Shown here: positions 42,795 through 54,277 of the stretch, piece after piece | How positions within the stretch are numbered: position 1 is the stretch's first letter | How the letters are laid out: every line of letters starts with the position of its first letter | NCBI GenBank assembly: GCA_963575645.1 | Contig: OY754467.1 | Span: forward strand, 8,866,001-8,930,000 | Direction: 5' to 3' | Length of the DNA stretch: 64,000 nt | Origin: Xanthostigma xanthostigma | Taxonomy: Eukaryota > Arthropoda > Insecta > Raphidioptera > Raphidiidae | Translations under genes and position numbers: made by a program | The notes under the pieces: model-generated | Database searches by the model: none | Told to the model about the DNA's origin: nothing | What the model saw: the letters and a program-made list of their open reading frames with translations, nothing else

Positions 42795-43383
42795 TAGTGA
42801 TGTGTCGCTCCTGAGCGAGTCGTTCACAATGAATGACTCCTTTCTCGAAGCGGAGCGAGCGCTCTTTTTTTTGTGAATGAATCACTACGAGCGCCATTGC
42901 TCTGTGCTGAGCTGTTCTGTACTGTTGCATTCGCACATTTACAGAGCGCACACAGCACAGGCCACAGAAGCACTAGTGAATTTTGCACGTACGGAGTTAT
43001 CTATGCTGAGTCATTTAATGTTGAATGACACACTGTAAGTGCAATAGTACTAAGCTTACAGTGACTTAAACCATTCACATTGACGTCGTTGACAAAGATA
43101 TAATATTGTAACAATAAACATTGTTATTGTCAAGTTTTTATTATAGTTTATCCTAAATGCGAATAATATATGATCAGAATCATATTAAAATAAGCTCAGA
43201 GTGTGTATTGTGTCCTGAGCATGCATGATGACAGTTCACACCTCTGCAGTCTGCACTCTTGTGTACTATGTACTGTCTAGTGTCGCTCCTTTGAACGACT
43301 CGCTCTGAGACTGAGCGACTCTTTTTAGTGAGCGGAGCGCACGCAGCCAGCTCCCAATAAAGAGTCATGCGGACACATCACTA
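42795..43383. mobile_element. hAT MITE, 589 bases, duplication CTACGAAC, copy 1
   Basis: Ends TAGTGATGTGTCGCTC and GACACATCACTA. Octamers 42787-42794 and 43384-43391 are both CTACGAAC. Inverted copy at 56532-57142 and a truncated copy at 63766-63945. Confidence 0.92.
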
Positions 43384-43439
43384 CTACGAACACCAATGGC
43401 GATCGCATCACGGTAGAGCAATACACACGCGCGTACAAT

Positions 43440-43640
43440 AAACGCAGAAAAAGGGAGGCAGCGCACAGTAGTTTTACGCCGGCGGTTCGCCATCCCACAA
43501 TTTCCAGAATTTCACGGCGCAGTCGAAGAAAATCAATCGGCGGCGGCGTGCCGTGAACTTGACCCAGTGATACACAGAGAGCGGCGGAGTCTGCGAGGCT
43601 CCTCCACTTCTACAGTACGCGAGACGCTATATACGTTTTT
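43440..43640 (-). other. GC-rich patch with a short minus-strand ORF
   Basis: Unusually GC- and CpG-rich for this window (GCCGGCGG, CGGCGGCGGCGTGCC). On the minus strand a ~50-codon frame reads SVYHWVKFTARRRR...FFDCAVKFWKLWDGEPP and stops. I do not recognise it. It may be a promoter/5' UTR island for the upstream-missing prominin exons or a captured fragment. Confidence 0.3.
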
Positions 43641-44340
43641 TTTGTTTTGTTTGTTTTTCCAACCGACATAACCGTCACAACCTATATTATAGATATACCG
43701 AAGAACCAATTACGCAAGATTATAATAGACTAGCGTGACCTGTGCGAATTATTCGCACTAAATAAGTATAATAATTATCACTTTACAAAATTATTTTTTA
43801 AATATGATTGCAGGTATTCAATTCGTTTCTAATTTTGCACACTGCTTATAACGTTCTTCTTTTTGTTGCAAAAGAAATATTTTACTAAATTATTGTCATA
43901 TAGAGGCGCAAGTAGCAAAGGCGTTGTTCAGCGTTGCCCGTCAGATAGCAGTATGCAGTATACAATATGAAGGTCAGATGTATATGACAGATCGCGAAGT
44001 GTTAACGTTACGCCGTCAGATGGCAGACGTTGTTCAGAGTTTAATTAATTTAATTTACAAAAACAATAGCAATAATAAATTTTTTAGTTGTCGATGTCAG
44101 TAGAGCAAGCAATTATTTGTAAAATGATATATATAATTTATGTGGAGAAATTGTGTGGTTTTTTTCTAAAAAGGGAGGCAAACATCTTAAACCTTAGCGT
44201 ATTAATATATATGAACGGCATGGCCTCCGCAAGAGAACCGGTATGCCCCTAGCCTGGGGGCAACAAGAATAAATAAATAACCAGAAGCATAGCTCGGAGG
44301 CGGTGTCTTTTAGGCCAGTCGTACACGGACCGCTTCAAGT

Positions 44341-44666
44341 ATAATACGCGCCACGAATCTAAAAGGCTCGGAAGTTAGATGCGAATTCGGGCTTGCGCTT
44401 GTACGCAGTTTCTTGAAAAACTACAAACTCGCAATTCAACAAAACTAAAATAACAACAACAACTTGACAATAGCTAACTAGACTGTACTTTAAAGCAGGA
44501 AAGCGACAAGTGACAAAGGCAACGAGCGATCACGGCAAATCACCGACGAGCGCACGTTCCGTGCAGGTAGCTGGAGGTGGTGGGAGTCTCAACGGCTCTA
44601 AAATTTGCCTTTGCGACGCTGTTTGTGACTAACTTCCGAACCTTTTAGATCCGCGGCGCGTATTAT
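44341..44666 (-). mobile_element. ~320-base MITE, TAATACGCGCCACGAATCT family, copy 2
   Basis: Inverted relative to 41055-41375 and in direct order with 45143-45457. Ends TAATACGCGCCACGAATCTA and CCGCGGCGCGTATTATA. Non-coding. Confidence 0.85.
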
Positions 44667-45142
44667 AGTCGAAACTGACTGCTTCAAGCACGATTTAGCA
44701 CTATCCGATGAGGTATGACCAAAGTGATTAGAACAGAAATTAATTAAAACTTTTCAAGGGTTTTTTATGTCGAGTCGTTTTCAAGTGATCGTGGTACAGA
44801 CAGACAGACAAAAATTGATGAAACACAATTCTCTCGTCGATAGATATACTAAACAAAATATCTACCCAAATTACAGACAAATATATATCGCGTTCCAATT
44901 TTATACATTAGCGTTAAAAATATCAAATCAGATTGTCATATTTTCTTGACGAAGTTAGAATACTAACTGCCCGGTCCGGTTCGCTCGGATACAAATATTT
45001 TCGCTTACTGCTCATAACCCTTTTGTCGTAGCGTAATAATATATTCGCTTTGGTAACTTGTTACTCGTCCAGAAAAGATTTTTGGTAGGTATTGAAAGAT
45101 TTTTTCAAATCGTTTTAGTGGTACTCGAATTTTGAGTTAACA

Positions 45143-45457
45143 TAAATACACGCTACGAATCTAAAAGGCTCGAAAGTTAGATGCGAATGCGGACTTGCGC
45201 TTGTACAGTCTGTTGAAAAACTACTAGCTCGCAACTCAACAAAACTAAAATAACAATAACAACTTGACAACAGCGTATTCGACTGTACTTTAAAGCAGGA
45301 AAGCGACAAGTGACAAAGGCAACGAGCGATCACGGCCAATCACCGACGAGCGCACGTTCCGTGCAGGTAGCTGTGAGTCTCAACGGCTTTAAAATGTGCC
45401 TTTGCGACGCTGTTTGTGACTAACTTCCGAACCTTTTAGATTCGTGACGCGTATTAT
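45143..45457 (-). mobile_element. ~320-base MITE, TAATACGCGCCACGAATCT family, copy 3
   Basis: Same orientation as 44341-44666, 477 bases away from its end. The left terminus is altered (TAAATACACGCTACGAATCT). Confidence 0.83.
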
Positions 45458-45611
45458 ACAGACTTCTTTATTATTAGCCGCTACCCGCGACTCTGCACGA
45501 GATTGAGATGAAAGAATGTTTTATACAACACAGCCCACATTTCATTTTTTTAATTTATTGATAAAAATATTTAACGAATTTTCGAAAATCCTTTCTTGCT
45601 CACCTACGTTA

Positions 45612-46106
45612 TACAGATTGTATCAAATCAAAACGGTCCATAGGACATTCTGTGTGTAAGACAGAGACGATATTATATAAAGATCTAAAGCAGTAAGTAA
45701 GAATGAGATAAATGATCGCTAATATAGTTACTGTAGTTACGTAAATAAATAATTACGTACACTGTAAATCTTTTTACCAATTTATCAATAATTAAAACAA
45801 CTACAAATAAAATTATGTTGGCGGTTGAATTACCACCATAAAACCATTTAATTATTTGGATTTTTTCCCGAACAGTATAAATAGCCATTTTATCAATAAT
45901 TTCACTAGTGAATACTGACATTTGATAAAATTGTGATTTTTACTGTAGAAAACAAAGACGATACTATCAGATTGTATAACCACAGTAATTAGCTATTAGC
46001 GATCATTTATCTCATTCTTACTTACTGCTTTAGTGCTTTATATAATATCGTCTCTGTCTTACACACAGAATATTCTATGGACCGTTTTGATTTGATACAA
46101 TCTGTA
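45612..46106. mobile_element. IS630/mariner-like foldback with transposase start remaining
   Basis: Ends TACAGATTGTATCAAATCAA and its inverse; arms of ~130 bases continue through GTGTGTAAGACAGAGACGAT. The loop holds the first codons of a transposase (45826-45921, minus). A deletion derivative. Confidence 0.85.
45826..45921 (-). pseudogene. Transposase N-terminal remnant (DUF4817-like)
   Basis: Minus-strand frame starts MSVFTSEIIDKMAIYTVREK and continues IQIIKWFYGGNSTAN, the 'Y.V.E...I..WY..GNS' start common to IS630/mariner-like transposases, then runs into unrelated sequence. Confidence 0.7.
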
Positions 46107-46703
46107 TATTAAGGAGCTCCTGTGCACGATTTCATGCTTCTAGACCCACTGGATTAGGCGGTACGTTCAGTGTAGGTAGTTAGGAGTTTTATTTAAAGAA
46201 GATTTACAGTGTAGCCCTTTGATTGTCTTTTATTACATTCTGAGTAAAAAGAGAACGGAAGATAGATTACCATTTCCGTTTAACGTTCGTCTTTTTCTTT
46301 AAATCGCATTTTATTACAAATAAACAACTCTAATACAAGACCTGTTTTATAAAAAAGTTGACAATAATCAACTACAGGTTTTAAACACAACGTAAATCGA
46401 TACTACAAAATAAGTGTACCGATTGATAGAGAGATGTGCTACTTTCTTCAAGACCAGTTGATCGATCACCAGTATCTACAAGAAAAAAGCACGGATGATA
46501 CAGCCAGGGGCGTAACTAGCTTTTTGAGGCCCTGGGCAAGAAATCACTGCCCCCCCACACTAAATTATATTAATTAAATAAAGTTACTTATTTTCCCAAA
46601 ATAATAGGTTTAACCAATAGTGCAACCAGAAAAACAAATTTTGGAGGGAGTTCAAAAAATGTTAGCAAGGTGTTTCCATTGATTTCTACGAATAATTTTT
46701 AAA
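46107..46703. other. No gene recognised
   Basis: At 46506 CAGGGGCGTAACTAGCTTTT is a typical hAT-like terminus, but no inverse end was found. Confidence 0.45.
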
Positions 46704-47047
46704 TCTTATACTAATATATAAAGCTGAAGAGTTTGTTTGTTTGGTTGCTTGAACACGCTAATCTCAGAAACTACTGGTTCGAAATGAAAAAAAAAATTTT
46801 TTTTTGATTGTCCGTTTATCGAGGCTATAGGCTATATAATATCACGCTACGACCAAAAGGAGCGGAGCATCAATGAAAAAAGTAACTCAAAATTTGTCCG
46901 TCCGACAAAAATTTTTGAACGATAATTCCGATATCATGAAATTTGGACACAACATTAATCTCTGTAAACTAAGATGAACGTGCGTAATCATGTTCCTCCC
47001 CCTCATTCGTTCTTTTGCACCCGGGTGAAACCGGGCGGGACCGCTAG
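46704..47047 (+). mobile_element. Non-autonomous Helitron, short form without tRNA-like insert
   Basis: 5' TCTTATACTAATATATAAAG, 3' CACCCGGGTGAAACCGGG hairpin then CGGGACCGCTAG and T. The AAAATTTGTCC...TTTTTGAACG part is continuous where the long copies have ~250 extra bases. Confidence 0.88.
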
Positions 47048-47638
47048 TTATGTGTATTTTTCTTGTTCTTATTTCGAGACCGAGGAGGGCATGTCCCCAT
47101 CCCTGTCCTATTGATATGGGCTACTGGTTTTAACTCTTTCAGATTAACTATTTATTTGAAAAGGAATAAAATTAATATGATTAATATAACTGCACGCGTA
47201 CAAAAAAAATATTTATTATTGTAATTGATTTTAATTGTTCTAATAATTTATAATATTTAATTGTTCTAAAACTTAAAAACTATCTAATTGTAGGTACCTA
47301 CTCTTCTTGTTTTCATTTCCCAAAAAGACGTAGTTTTTTTTAAATAAGTATAATAATAATAGTTTAAAGCTTATAGTGCGTTTTTTTCTACAAACTCTAA
47401 TCTTATCAACATTACAAAAACATCGGTTTTAAAACATCCAAAGTAAAGCATCTGTTTTCAAAACATTGATTTCTGATGTTCATATGTGATTACACTCTGT
47501 ATATTTATTACACTACCGTAAAAGGGGATGAGCAATAAGTGAAAATGTATAACGCAAGTCGAATTTTAGTTAAAGTCAACGCTTATAAATAAAAAATAAT
47601 GTCCTAGCTCCTTGTTTACACAGCAAGCGGTGTGCGCT

Positions 47639-49048
47639 TAGGGTTACCAGACGTCCCGGTTTTCCGGGACATGTCCCGTTTTCGCCCTCCTGTCCCGGTG
47701 TCCTGGATTTTTTTCAAAATCTATGCAAATGTCCCGGTTTGTACTTCAGGAAATAGAAATTTTTTTTTTTCTTTCAAACCTTATGGCTTATGATTTCGAA
47801 CCTGTGTCTCGAAGTATATTTTACACATGTATATATTCATGATTGATGTGTTATGAACAAATAAACATACTGACCACTATAATTAAGTCTCTTTTTAAAC
47901 GCTTTATATTAGCTTGGGTTGTAAATATGTATGTATGTAACTAACTATGTATGTATGTCCGTAACGGAATCTTTGAGCATAATTTTCACCAATTTCCCGA
48001 AGTCTGATTAATTTGAAACTTTGCATACGTATCAAGGACCGATGACAATGCAATAATTTGATAACAGTTTCCCATTATCCTTATTAGGACCCCCAGGATT
48101 AATAAATTCTTTTAAATCTTTGAGCATAATTTTCACCAATTTCCCGAAGTCTGATTAATTTGAAACTTTGCATACGTATCAAGGACCGATGACAATGCAA
48201 TAATTTGATAACAGTTTCCCATTATCCTTATTATTAAACGCTTTATATTAGTTTGGGTTGTAACTATGTATGTATGTCCGTAACGGAATCTTTGAGCATA
48301 ATTTTCACCAATTTCCCGAAGTCTGATTAATTTGAAACTTTGCATACGTATCAAGGACCGATGACAATGCAATAATTTGATAACAGTTTCCCATTATCCT
48401 TATTAGGACCCCCAGGATTAATAAATTCTTTTATAGATCCTCAAACTAAAAAGTGAAAAATAAAATATAGTTTAAAAAAAACTAAAAAACACGCTTTATA
48501 TCGGACTAAAAAGTAAAAAATAATTGTTTTAAAATAAGCTTAAAAAGCGTTGGGCGCTCGATGTACGAAAATGTGGAACAAAGCGCCCCACGCTTTTTAA
48601 GCTTATTTTAAAACAATTATTTTTTACTTTTTAGTCCGATATAAAGCGTGTTTTTTAGTTTTTTTTAAACTATATTTTATTTCACTATATTTCTATCCTC
48701 AAATTATTCAAAATCGTGTTCGTCTCATATTAAATTACACGATTTCAATAGATATCGATTGTGGATTGATACACACAGCACACTTCAGATGTTTCATCAA
48801 TTTTTGTCTGAAGAAGGGTTTTTTAAAGTTATTATTAGGGTCGGAGGATTTTTCGTTCCTGACAGTTGCTCGGTACTGAGATAGAAGTGTAAAAATTGGG
48901 AACTGATAGATAGGAATAAAAAAAAATAATTTTTTTACAACAAATTTTTTTAGATTTCAGAAATTTTTCATTCTTCAATTATCAATAGGGAGGGGGGGTG
49001 GCTGTAAAATGTCCCCTTTTTTCATTCAGACCATCTGGTAACCCTATA
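47639..49048. mobile_element. hAT-type element, 1.4 kb, duplication TGTGCGCT, with nested repeat
   Basis: Ends TAGGGTTACCAGACGTCCCG and CATCTGGTAACCCTATA. Octamers 47631-47638 and 49049-49056 are both TGTGCGCT. The centre (47897-48686) is another repeat. No transposase frame. Confidence 0.9.
47897..48686 (+). repeat. Interspersed repeat ending in palindrome, copy 2, with tandem multiplication
   Basis: Homologous to 35610-36110. The segment from AACGGAATCTTTGAGCATAA to CCCATTATCCTTATTA occurs three times (starting ~47962, 48114 and 48282), the middle one without the AACGCTTTATATTA start. It ends in a palindrome at 48452-48686 (GCGTTGGGCGCTCGATGTAC centre). Confidence 0.85.
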
Positions 49049-49472
49049 TGTGCGCTATACTGTACTTTCACCACGAGCGCATATACTCGACACGGTACAA
49101 TTTGAGAAAAAAAGACCCGACACATCGAGACGAATCGATTTTGAAATATTGGCGCGCCGTGCACGACCCTACTTAAAACAGAAGCGAAGCATAACGCAAA
49201 CGAAACGAACTAAAAACGTTCTTGTGTAGGTACCGGCACGTAGTATGTTAGTTTCGCTTCGCAAGTCGATCTCGACGTCGAGCGGTGTTCGCTGTCGCCC
49301 AGCCAGCTATTTAGTTAGTTCATGAACCTCGATGCGACTCGCCAACGCGGCGTGCTGTTGCCTGGCGTTCATTTTGTTTCGACAATTCACGCAGTTTTTC
49401 GTTTAAACAATACAACGCGATCGTATTTTGATTGTTGCGTTTAAACGAATAAATAACGGATTTTTTTCAACA

Positions 49473-49617
49473 ATGAGTGACGACAAAAACGAAAGGCTGA
49501 TCGAGTACGTGCGCAGCCATGTTGTTTTGTACAATACCGACCTGAAAGAATACAGTGACAAGAATTTAAAAAACAAAATCTGGAACGACATTGCGCGGAA
49601 ATGCAATTTTACATCGG
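49473..49617 (+). CDS. MADF-BESS gene exon 1
   Basis: Starts MSDDKNERLIEYVRSHVVLY and ends KCNFTS plus one base before the donor GTAACGC. Upstream, 49200-49472 is GC-richer than its surroundings and probably holds the promoter and 5' UTR. Confidence 0.9.
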
Positions 49618-51329
49618 GTAACGCTTTTTTTCTTATTTTTTTTAAACGGATTATCAAGGCCACCTGCTGTCAGAGTTGTCCGGGTCTAGTACCGATTGAT
49701 TTTTTCAATTTATTATCGTTTAAATTCAATTGAGGCTGGAATCACCGATTCTATAACTGGAGATTTTAAAAAAACGGGACCTCTAGAACTTGGCTATTCC
49801 CTGCAAGACCAACAAATATTTTATTATAATTTTATAACTTACTAGCGGTCCCGCCCGGTTTCACCCGGGTGCAAAAAACGAGTTGGGGGGGGAGGTTCAT
49901 GAGTACACACATTCATCTTAGTTTACCAAGATGAATGCTGTGTCCAAATTTCATGATGATCGGAGTTACCCGTTCAAAAGTTTTTTTTTCGGACGGACAC
50001 ATTTTGAGTTACATTTTGCAACATTTTTCATTGATGCTCCGCTCCTATTAATCGTGACGTGATATTATATAGCCTATAGCCTTCCTCGAGGCTGTCCAAC
50101 AAATTTTTTTTTTCAATTCGAACCAGTAATTCCTGAGATTAGCGCGTTCAACCAACCAAACAAACAAACACTCTTCAGCTTTATATATTAGTTTAGATAT
50201 AAGAATCTTCCATTAATCATTATTAAGTGTTTTTTCTTTACTTACAAATTAAAAAAAAACTCTATCAACTTATACCACGACTTTTTATGCAAAATGTAAC
50301 ACTTCTAAGAGTTTTCATAAGATGCAAATTATCTTATACTTAATGAGTATTTACGAAACTATAACGTTTAGGAAAAACATTTATTTACAATTAAGTTTCT
50401 TGTAAAAATAAACAGAACAATAAACCGTTATGAAAAGCATAGCATTATAATAGGAAAAAAACGTTATAGCACATATTATCTCTTCTGTGCATGCGCCAAT
50501 TTTCCTTTTGATACATTAAAATTTGCTTTCGAACCGCTAAGCCGTTTGTCCTGTATCATGCCCGCTGACAAACAGACATATGAGGAGACGTTTTGGACTC
50601 AGAGGACTTCAAAACGAAAAAATATTATGAAATTTTGACCGAAATTAGTGCCTTTCTCTATTTGTTTAGTTGGAATGGTATTATACAATATTTTTATTCG
50701 CAGGTAACGAAGCAAAACACATCTGGAAGAATCTGCGTGACTGCTACCGAATATCGATGAAAAAACAAAAGAGCTGCAGGAACGGCGACACCTCTAAAAC
50801 GTCGAAAATCTGGAAGTTCCACAATCAGATGGGTTTCCTGTCGCCGTACATGAAAGATCGGCCGAGAAACAACAAATTCCTGTACGTCTCCGAAGAAAAT
50901 ATTGAAGCCGACGAGACAAACAATTATACAGACGAAGATGTCAACAACGACGCTCAAGAAATTATCGATGTCGACGAAATCGACTCGAAAAAAATGCGAT
51001 TCGACGACTCGAGAACGGACGAGCACATGCACTTTCTTCACCAGCCGACTATCCACGAAGAACAACGAATCGAAGACGAACAGCCGATGTTCATCAACGA
51101 AATGGTGAAACCGTCTCAGGACAGTCTGAAACTGTTTTTCGATTCGATGTACGCGGCGACAAGGGATTTACCGACGAGTTTACAGCGCGTCGTTAAGAAG
51201 AAGATCTTCGAAGCAGTTTCCGAAGCTGAAGAAGCAGCTGAAGAATCGACTGAAACGATAGACCGACAATTTCAACAGCAATCCGGTTATATGGGAATCC
51301 AAAATGCGAAACACGAATTGAACTTTTAA
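49473..51329 (+). CDS. MADF-BESS domain protein (Adf-1-like putative transcription regulator), two exons, 256 aa
   Basis: MADF domains are Myb/SANT-like DNA-binding modules of insect regulators such as Adf-1; BESS motifs mediate protein contacts, often dimerisation. Exon 1 is 49473-49617, exon 2 50704-51329; joining at TCG G/GT AAC keeps the frame and closes the MADF domain. MADF spans residues ~9-97 (RLIEYVRSHVVLYN, IWNDIARKCNF, then AKHIWKNLRDCYR and SKIWKFHNQMGFL). Residues ~105-150 are acidic. A BESS motif is at ~188-223 (DSLKLFFDSMYAATRDLPTS, then LQRVVKKKIFEAV). The ATG at 49473 is the first in frame next to RLIEYV. The intron holds a Helitron. A likely poly(A) signal AATAAA is at 51977. 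Nuclear localisation is inferred from the family. No target is known. Confidence 0.9.
49842..50197 (-). mobile_element. Non-autonomous Helitron in MADF gene intron, short form
   Basis: On the minus strand: 5' TCTAAACTAATATATAAAGC, 3' CACCCGGGTGAAACCGGG then CGGGACCGCTAG and T. Lacks the tRNA-like insert. Confidence 0.88.
50704..51329 (+). CDS. MADF-BESS gene exon 2
   Basis: Acceptor TTTTTATTCGCAG. Begins NEAKHIWKNLRDCYRISMKK after the split Gly codon and ends NAKHELNF TAA. Confidence 0.92.
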
Positions 51330-52134
51330 ATAAGAAAGAAAAGAAGATAGCCACCAACAATTAAACACAGTAAAAATCTTGCCGTTTACATCCCCTGTCC
51401 AGCATATTTTGGACGGTTAAAATTGCCTTAAAATTATTCTTTATAGATCTATCTATGGAAGATTTGTTTTTCTAACAGTTATCGAGATTTTTGCAACAAC
51501 ATATTTTTACTTAACCGGCTTCCAAAAAAAAAAAGAAGTTATCAATTCGTCAATTATAGATTTTTTATAATGTTAGTTTGGAGGCTATTCTCGACGATTT
51601 TTCTTCAAAGCTCCTTTGTGACCTCGTTTTTCTCCCAAAATTCCCCTTTTCGCCTAGACTTAACGCGGAATTCATTATTATTAAAAAAAAGTACTTGGAA
51701 ACTAACAGAAAAAGTGTTTAATTGACGTGCGAGTGCGAAACTGATGTATATATTAGGTATAGATGTTTAAATTGTGAGCATGCTATCGGAAATTTGCGCG
51801 GATCTGTTTTTACTTGCAAAAAAAACTCGGCTTCACTTCTGTTTATGGATTAAACAAGATTATTTCCAACCCAGTAATTAATTAATTATAGATATAAATT
51901 TAAACCTGTCAAAACTTCGCACAGCGTTCATAAATCAACTCACATTTTGTGGTAAAAAAAGTATTATTGTTGTATTAATAAACAATGTATAGCATTTTTT
52001 TTTTTTGTTTAATATACGTTTTCAACCTTTTTTGTTCCCTTTTCTTTCACCGTTCCCGTTAGTATATTTCAGATAGAAAACTACCAAATTTCTACTTTAA
52101 AATTTACGTTTGAAATTGATGATCGAATGACAGG
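51330..52134. other. 3' flank of the MADF gene
   Basis: Likely 3' UTR up to the AATAAA at 51977-51982, followed by a T-rich run. No further ORF recognised. Confidence 0.5.
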
Positions 52135-53879
52135 CCTCTGAACAAACCTTATGGAATTTGGTTCTCGGTTAAATTGAACGAAAAAGGTTTTATTTTATAG
52201 TTTAAAGGTCACTAAGAAAAAGTGTTCATAGGCGCATAGCCTAAAAACCATGAATAGATTTTTAGATATGTTTAGCGAAGTTTTAGATATAGGGATATCC
52301 ATTGAATTCACAAACATTTTCCATGTTCAACTTTTGTGCTTTTTTTAGAAATAGAAAAACAGTCGAAAACTAGGTAATGTTGGAAGGTGTCGCCCTTTAT
52401 AAAATAATAATGTCATATTCGGATTCAGCACACGCGAAAATATATTTCTAGAGCTTAGGATTTTTTAAGATTGTGAATTCAATGAATATCCCTATATCTA
52501 AAATCTCGCTAAACATAGGGTAGATGTACCGTTTGTGGCCACTGTACCATTTATGGCCACTTTGAGATTTATATTGATATATTAAGCATTTCATTCGTTC
52601 TATAGCATTATATAGTATGTTTCTAGAGTTTTTAGATATGTTGGCAACACTGTGAATACTATCCTATACTTGTCAAATGTATAGTTTCAATAATTATTGA
52701 AAAAACATCTGGACCCGCAGTGTATCTCAGCAATTTTTAATTACTCTTAGTAAGAATCTTAAGAAAGACTCTGGTAAGTAATCATCGATATTTATTAGAA
52801 ATCTTAATATTTCTAAAATGTTTAATTTATATATACTATTTAGACAACTTAATAATTTATAAAAAAAAAATAATTTACCAATAATCACCTAAAATATGTA
52901 TAAATTGGCCCATGGCTACTACTGGCACATCAAAAATATACAAGCACTATTTTTGGCCACACCATGGCCACAAGTAGTGCATACGTTATCCAGTTTTGGT
53001 CATCATATTTATTTATTTAATATATTGCATTGTTCACGCGTTTATTCAATTATTAATGTTTAAGTAATTAAGAAAGTATTTTAAAATTAATTGGAGTACA
53101 CTAGTTAGTACATATAAACTAATTTTTTTCATTACTTTGTTATTTATAGGTTAACGTCAAAATGTCATCGAGAGTAAAAAAGAAGACTATTGAAAAAATT
53201 CCTAAGTCAACAAACTCCACAATTAGTAAACAAAAAAAAAATAGTAGTCGTCGTGAAACGCGTGACAATTAATGTGAAACATACATTTTAGCAATATTCT
53301 AGTAACTAAATTTCGCCCTGTAACTAAATTTTGCTCCGTCAACTAAAAAAGTAAAAGTTTAATATAATATAACATATATTTTAAATAGTTATTGTATTTT
53401 GTTCAAGTGTATTAAAAATAAACGAATATATCAATTATCAATTAAGTAAATATCTATAATACTCCCTCCAGAAAAAAACAGTTACTTAATATGACCAAAA
53501 GTGGTACAACCAATGGCCAAAAATAGTGCACTGTGACCACAACTGGTGAAACAGGTATTATAAAACAATTTTATTTTTTTTAATAATAAATGAAGTTTAA
53601 AAGGTTTTTGCTTATAATAAGTCGAATACTAATACATCAAAGATTTGATTAATTGACTCCTTCTTATTAAATATTTTGTTTAAATTGATTTAATTCATCA
53701 TCAAAGACACGAAATTGCTTAAAATGGCCACAAACGGTACATCTACCCTATCTGTAGCTAAAATGGCTTTTAGGCTATGCGCCCATGGACACTATTTCTT
53801 AGCGACTTTTACACTATAAAATAAAACCATTTTCGATCAATTTAACCGACAACCAAATCCCATAAGGTTTGTGAGAGGT
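52135..53879. mobile_element. Outer TIR element interrupted by a second TIR element
   Basis: Inverted ends ~120 bases long: CCTCTGAACAAACCTTATGG at the left and CATAAGGTTTGTGAGAGG at the right, continuing TTTTATTTTATAGTTTAAAG and GGCGCATAGCCTAAAA. A separate element at 52516-53750 sits inside it. Confidence 0.82.
52516..53750. mobile_element. TA-flanked element with TAGGGTAGATGTACCGTTTG ends, nested
   Basis: Ends TAGGGTAGATGTACCGTTTG and CAAACGGTACATCTACCCTA with GTGGCCAC next to them; TA borders. Many TTTGGCCAC motifs occur inside. At 53163-53273 a 36-codon ORF (MSSRVKKKTIEKIPKSTNST) could be the start of a lost transposase; that is a guess. Confidence 0.82.
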
Positions 53880-53986
53880 TCTTTCCGTTATTTGTTTACT
53901 ATAGCGGCTCGAGTTTAAAGGCATTCTCGATGATAAGTCAAGACATATAAAGCACTTTGTAAGATATACTGTCATGGAAAGCAGCC

Positions 53987-54095
53987 CCCAGTAAGGTAAT
54001 AAGGTTCATAAAAAGCATTCTACCCGACTGGAAATAAAACTATTAGGGGATTCACAACAGATCTTTTAGGTCGCAGTGTTTGTGATAAATATCAG
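53987..54095 (+). repeat. LINE 3' region, empty-site relative of 3184-3760
   Basis: AAAAAGCATTCTACCCGACTGG runs through without interruption; ATTCTACC at 54017-54024 is the single copy of the octamer duplicated around the hAT MITE at 3260-3725. Flanking TAAGGTAATAAGGTTCAT and AGATCTTTTAGGTCGCAGTG match the other side. Confidence 0.85.
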
Positions 54096-54277
54096 GTGTC
54101 TCATCTCCCCATATAAAACTAATCTAAGCCAACAAGATGTTCTGCCAGAATGTTAATCGAATTGCTCGAGATATCGCAAGCAACATCACGAAAGAAAAGG
54201 GAACCAATCAGGAGCTCGGAAAGCCAAACGAACATGGCTGCCTACATGTAGAAAAACGACAACTTCACTCTTATGCT

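Noticed and set aside
45115-45339. Cys/Ser-rich minus-strand ORF
   Set aside because: Inside the ~320-base MITE family; the frame is not kept in the other copies.
50694-51368. Minus-strand and alternate-frame ORFs over the MADF exon 2
   Set aside because: Shadows of the MADF-BESS reading frame, which has recognisable domains.
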